A stretch of DNA of 64,000 bases from Candidatus Liberibacter africanus PTSAPSY (GTDB lineage: Bacteria > Pseudomonadota > Alphaproteobacteria > Rhizobiales > Rhizobiaceae): assembly GCF_001021085.1 (NCBI RefSeq), contig NZ_CP004021.1:308501-372500 (forward strand), written 5' to 3'. The notes under the pieces were generated by a model. The model was not told where the DNA came from. It did no database searches and saw only the letters and a program-made list of their open reading frames with translations. This document shows, one piece after another, positions 60,741 to 64,000 of this stretch. The translations under genes were made by a program, and so were the position numbers. How positions within the stretch are numbered: the first letter of the stretch is position 1; the number at the start of each line of letters is the position of its first letter.

Positions 60741-61258
60741 GCGATTATAAATGTCCTTACTATAACATTTGATATAAAACCTTTTGAACGTAATTTTAAA
60801 CGCTCTTTAATATCTTCCTTAAAATATAAAAAACCTTGAGGACCCGTTATTTGTTGTAAAGAGACAGTGTGTACATAATCCATGATATCTTGATGCATAG
60901 TTTCTAGAAAAACATCATCTGGTATGTCCTCACAGATCACCGCAATATCCAATCTTAACCAATTTTTAGGAGATGAATTGAAATTAGTGATAATTGGTTG
61001 AAGAGAAAATATTCGGTTTTTCTTTAAAGGAGATTCATCATTTTTATGAAGGACGCATGTATCCTTCTGATAAGGATTATTCAGTATAAATCCTATATTT
61101 TTTTCTTTTCTCTGATCAAGAACAAGAAAAGACATGACCATTCCACCTAGCCAACCACAAAATATTCCAATGAATGTATATACTATAAACCATTTAATAA
61201 AAGGATTATCAGGCCGATCGCTCCGAATATATCGCGAAATTGTATCATTATAAGACAT
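60737..61258 (-). CDS. fliL: Flagellar basal body-associated protein FliL
   Basis: FliL is a single-pass inner-membrane protein that surrounds stator units. One hydrophobic helix (about residues 25-48) is followed by a periplasmic domain with the LRLDIAVICED strand and a C-terminal FKEDIKERLKLRS segment typical of the FliL fold. The 173 residues and position between flgH and fliP match rhizobia. Confidence 0.82.
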   Translation of the reverse strand: MSYNDTISRYIRSDRPDNPFIKWFIVYTFIGIFCGWLGGMVMSFLVLDQRKEKNIGFILNNPYQKDTCVLHKNDESPLKKNRIFSLQPIITNFNSSPKNWLRLDIAVICEDIPDDVFLETMHQDIMDYVHTVSLQQITGPQGFLYFKEDIKERLKLRSKGFISNVIVRTFIIA

Positions 61259-61289
61259 GTCTATTAAAAACCTTGATCATTTCTTAAAC

Positions 61290-62012
61290 TTAGAGCGGTG
61301 AAAATTTATCAACTAACTTATGTCCGATAGGAGGTTGTAATACTTCTGTTGTACGACCATTGCCACCATAAGAAATTCTTGCTTCGGCAATCTTATCATA
61401 AGATACACTATTATGAGCATCAACATCCTGAGGTCGTACTATTCCAGTCACATTGAGACTACGAATTTCATCGTTAACACGCACTTCTTGCGAGCCACTA
61501 ATAATAAGGTTCCCGTTATCTAATATTTCTATAACAATAGCAGCTATTAAAAGATTCAATTTCTCTGCTCTACTAATAGACCCTTTCCCTGAAGAAGAGC
61601 TATTACCATCATAATTAAGATTACCACCAATTGAAGGTGAATTTTTGTTGAAAATAGAAAAACCTCCTGACAATTTCCTATCCAAAGAATTATTACGACT
61701 ACGTCCTGTTCTGTTATCAAAAACAGCTTGATCATCGATTCGTATATCCACTGTTAAAATATCACCTACACTGAGTGCACGAGAATCTTTAAAAAGAGTA
61801 GAATGAGAGTCTCTCCATAAAGAGTAACTTTTCTTCGTTGCGCGGGGATTTTTAAAATGAATTCCAGACAAAATAGAACGATTATCTTTATGTAAAGACG
61901 ATCCCATTGGACTCATTTGTGGAATACTGATCATTTCAGAAATACCACTAAAATGACATCCAAATAACAAAAAGACACTGTTTAAAACAATAAAAGAGTA
62001 ACGATACATCAT
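61290..62012 (-). CDS. flgH: Flagellar L-ring lipoprotein FlgH
   Basis: FlgH forms the outer-membrane L ring around the rod. The lipobox LFGC near residue 19 gives a lipoprotein signal. The conserved core has SLWRDSHSTLFKDSRALSVGDILTVDI, and the later GNLIISGSQEVRVNDEIRSLNVTGIVRPQDV and IAEARISYGG segments. The length of 240 residues is normal. It overlaps motE by four bases. Confidence 0.94.
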   Translation of the reverse strand: MMYRYSFIVLNSVFLLFGCHFSGISEMISIPQMSPMGSSLHKDNRSILSGIHFKNPRATKKSYSLWRDSHSTLFKDSRALSVGDILTVDIRIDDQAVFDNRTGRSRNNSLDRKLSGGFSIFNKNSPSIGGNLNYDGNSSSSGKGSISRAEKLNLLIAAIVIEILDNGNLIISGSQEVRVNDEIRSLNVTGIVRPQDVDAHNSVSYDKIAEARISYGGNGRTTEVLQPPIGHKLVDKFSPL

Positions 62013-62536
62013 GTAGATCTTTGTGATTTCTTTAACTTAAGCATATTAGCTACAATATTAGTGATCATAGTTGCTGATTTAGGATTCATTTTAGACATAA
62101 TAGAACTAGAATGACGCGGAGAAAGACGCATGAGAATATGAGAAGATATATCAGGATCTAACTGTTCTAATTGAAGCGCAGCAGATTCAGAATCCATTTT
62201 TTTATAAATATCTAAAATATTCTTATTGTATGACGCAATAAAACTCTCATACTTTTTAAACCATAAATCATATTCGTTTTTACGATTTTCTAATATTATT
62301 ATCCGTTTTTCTATATCTTTTTGTAGATCTTCTAATACTTGTTTCTGAAATAAATAATCACGTTCTTGCACTAAATTAATTACATTAGTACAATATTTCT
62401 GAATCTCTTTATCTTCAGGAAAAGAAGATCCATGACTATGATTAGTAAAACCTGGTATGAAAAAGAATAGTAAAAATAAAAATTGTGATAGCATATCTTG
62501 CTTTTTAAAATAATAAATAATAGGTAGAATGATCAT
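62009..62536 (-). CDS. motE: Flagellar motor chaperone MotE
   Basis: MotE is a periplasmic chaperone for MotC in rhizobial motility. The protein has a signal peptide (hydrophobic residues about 17-31), a coiled-coil stretch (about 55-115) and a C-terminal helical MgtE-N-like domain with MDSESAALQLEQLDPDISSHILMRLSP. The 175 residues and its location between flgI and flgH fit. The ATG overlaps the flgI stop. Confidence 0.85.
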   Translation of the reverse strand: MIILPIIYYFKKQDMLSQFLFLLFFFIPGFTNHSHGSSFPEDKEIQKYCTNVINLVQERDYLFQKQVLEDLQKDIEKRIIILENRKNEYDLWFKKYESFIASYNKNILDIYKKMDSESAALQLEQLDPDISSHILMRLSPRHSSSIMSKMNPKSATMITNIVANMLKLKKSQRST

Positions 62537-63642
62537 TGAATTATAATTTCTGCTTGAAGGGCGCCTGCCGCTTTAATACCTTGAAGAATGGAAATAATGC
62601 CATCTGTCTTCAATCCTATACTATTCATACCCGATATGAGACTGTTCAGATCCGGAGCATCAATCAAGGAAAAAGACCCTTTCGAATTAGATACCTGGAG
62701 ATCCGTACTATCCTCAGTCATAGGTTGTCCGGGTAATATAGAATTGGGTTGAACTACACGTTTGTTTTCAGTAATCTGCACTGTTAAATTACCATAACTA
62801 ACGATAACCTTAGAAATTCTTACGTTTTCTCCTATCACAATAGTTCCACTACGTTCATTTATAATCACTCTAGCAGACACATCTGTCTTGACCGTGAGCA
62901 TTTCAATTTCGGACATTAATCTAGTTAGATCAATGTTTTCAGGCTTAGAAATTTTCACCGTACGCGAATCATATGCTTCTGCAATTGGTTTACTAAAACG
63001 ATTTAACGAGTAAGAATTAATTTGATCAGCAATCTGTATTGCAGTAGAGAAATCTGGATTACGTAATTGTAAAACAAGGTCAACAGAATCTCTAAATTTC
63101 TTGGGCAATTCTCTCTCAACAATTGCGCCATTCACAATTTTCCCGCTTGTAGATATACCCTCCATAACAGAAGAATATTGTCCTTTAACGAATAGTCCGG
63201 AAACAATTACTGCTCCTTGTGCTACCGCATAAATATTACCATCCGCCCCCAAAAGAGACGTCATTACTAAAATTCCACCACGCAAAGAAGTCGAATCCCC
63301 TAATGAATTAATTGAAACATCAATCCGACTTCCAGGACTCGCAAAAGGAGGCAAATCAGCTGTTACCATAACCGCAGCTATATTTTTAGATCCTAACTTT
63401 CCTCCTGGAGAAGATATGCCAAAATTTTGCAATAAAGAACGCATTGACTGTTCTGTAAAAGCAGATGAACGCAGACTATCCCCTGTTCCTTGAAGCCCTA
63501 CAACAAGACCATATCCAATCAATTGATTGTCTCTACCTGATTGTAAGGAAACGATATCTTTTATACGAGACAAAGATCGTGCTACCGATACATCGTTCAA
63601 TACAATAAAAGAAAAAATTAAAGCAACTACCCGAAAAATCAT
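62533..63642 (-). CDS. flgI: Flagellar P-ring protein FlgI
   Basis: FlgI forms the periplasmic P ring. A signal peptide (about residues 1-21, ending SVARS) is followed by the family's core SRIKDIVSLQSGRDNQLIGYGLVVGLQGTGD, NIAAVMVTADLPPFASPGSRIDV, and GAVIVSG segments, and the C-terminal GSFSLIDAPDLNSLISGMNSIG region. The 369 residues are normal. It overlaps flgA by four bases. Confidence 0.95.
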   Translation of the reverse strand: MIFRVVALIFSFIVLNDVSVARSLSRIKDIVSLQSGRDNQLIGYGLVVGLQGTGDSLRSSAFTEQSMRSLLQNFGISSPGGKLGSKNIAAVMVTADLPPFASPGSRIDVSINSLGDSTSLRGGILVMTSLLGADGNIYAVAQGAVIVSGLFVKGQYSSVMEGISTSGKIVNGAIVERELPKKFRDSVDLVLQLRNPDFSTAIQIADQINSYSLNRFSKPIAEAYDSRTVKISKPENIDLTRLMSEIEMLTVKTDVSARVIINERSGTIVIGENVRISKVIVSYGNLTVQITENKRVVQPNSILPGQPMTEDSTDLQVSNSKGSFSLIDAPDLNSLISGMNSIGLKTDGIISILQGIKAAGALQAEIIIQ

Positions 63643-64000
63643 TTTGCCACAATACGCACTGTGTTAGAATCCTCCGCACTTCCAGAAACTATCACTCCAG
63701 TGTCACTGTTTCTCACAGAGACAACATCTCCAATACTTGCATCTGAAAGTGCAATACCAAAAGTAGATATCGTCATATTCCCTTTAAGAAGAATGAGACG
63801 CACTTTAGTTCCACGAAAAATAACATAAGGACGATGTAATACTGAAAGAGGTATAATATGATCCGGTAATAAAGTACGCCGCGTTACCAGTCCCACCACA
63901 TCTTTAATAGAACGCGCATAACTCCCTTTAATATTTGGGTTTGTAACTTCTACTTCTTTGAGTTGAAAGTCATTTATCACCTCTCCTGCAGCAATAACTA
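63639..64000 (-). CDS. flgA: Flagellar P-ring assembly chaperone FlgA (5' part outside window)
   Basis: FlgA is the periplasmic chaperone for P-ring assembly. The frame stays open to the right edge, so the gene is cut by the window; the GTG at 63980 is internal. The visible C-terminal SAF-type domain has AAGEVI, SIKDVVGLVTRRTLLPDHII, and the closing strand pattern KGNMTISTFGIALSDASIGDVVSVRN. It is the first visible gene of the flgA-flgI-motE-flgH-fliL-fliP run. Confidence 0.92.
   Translation of the reverse strand, partial: VIAAGEVINDFQLKEVEVTNPNIKGSYARSIKDVVGLVTRRTLLPDHIIPLSVLHRPYVIFRGTKVRLILLKGNMTISTFGIALSDASIGDVVSVRNSDTGVIVSGSAEDSNTVRIVAK

Overview
The window is AT-rich chromosomal DNA from a small-genome alphaproteobacterium of the Rhizobiales. 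Gene order follows rhizobial blocks: kdsA-eno-ftsB-pdhA-pdhB-pdhC-lpd-lipA-ratA, serS-surE-M23, lptF-lptG-lptD-surA-pdxA-ksgA, argH-lptM-lysA and flgA-flgI-motE-flgH-fliL-fliP. The low GC, shortened operons, wide non-coding gaps and a serralysin next to its own type I exporter fit 'Candidatus Liberibacter' (asiaticus-like). This assignment comes from recalled gene content, not from a database search.

Layout. 1-2.1 kb: the end of comEC and a reverse-strand lexA. 2.3-12.1 kb: kdsA, eno, ftsB, a complete pyruvate dehydrogenase set whose E1-beta carries its own lipoyl domain, lipA and ratA. 12.8-16.6 kb: a degenerate TatB-like ORF, serS, surE and an NlpD-type M23 protein. 16.9-19.1 kb: a DEAD-box helicase and nth. 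19.1-24.4 kb: a repeat-bearing serralysin divergent from a type I ABC transporter and its membrane fusion protein. 24.6-30.8 kb: dctA, a solitary TadG-like vWA protein, ndk, holC and pepA, separated by long gaps. 31-40.6 kb: LPS export, SurA-like chaperone, pdxA, ksgA, mutL and DUF2093. 40.6-46.1 kb (reverse): lpxK, waaA, DUF4170, an IMPase-family phosphatase, rsmD and rluB. 46.2-54.6 kb: tadA, ribB, ctaB, rpmF, nhaA, fpr, galU, dsbB and a YihY protein. 55.2-59.8 kb: etfBA, argH, lptM and lysA. 60-64 kb (reverse): flagellar fliP, fliL, flgH, motE, flgI and partial flgA.

Functionally, dctA can import C4-dicarboxylates, PDH feeds acetyl-CoA, and Kdo synthesis/transfer (kdsA, waaA), lpxK and lptDFG maintain the LPS outer membrane, with DsbB and the SurA-like protein supporting envelope folding. 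The accessory part is the serralysin plus type I exporter.

The most unusual observations are: LexA has Ala-Glu instead of Ala-Gly at its self-cleavage site; the type I ABC protein has lost the LSGGQ signature; a probable TatB relic sits where tatABC lies in relatives; there is a perfect 34-bp palindrome between ndk and the tadG-like gene; and 14-18 bp tandem duplications recur. No tRNA, rRNA, CRISPR array, prophage or insertion sequence was recognised.
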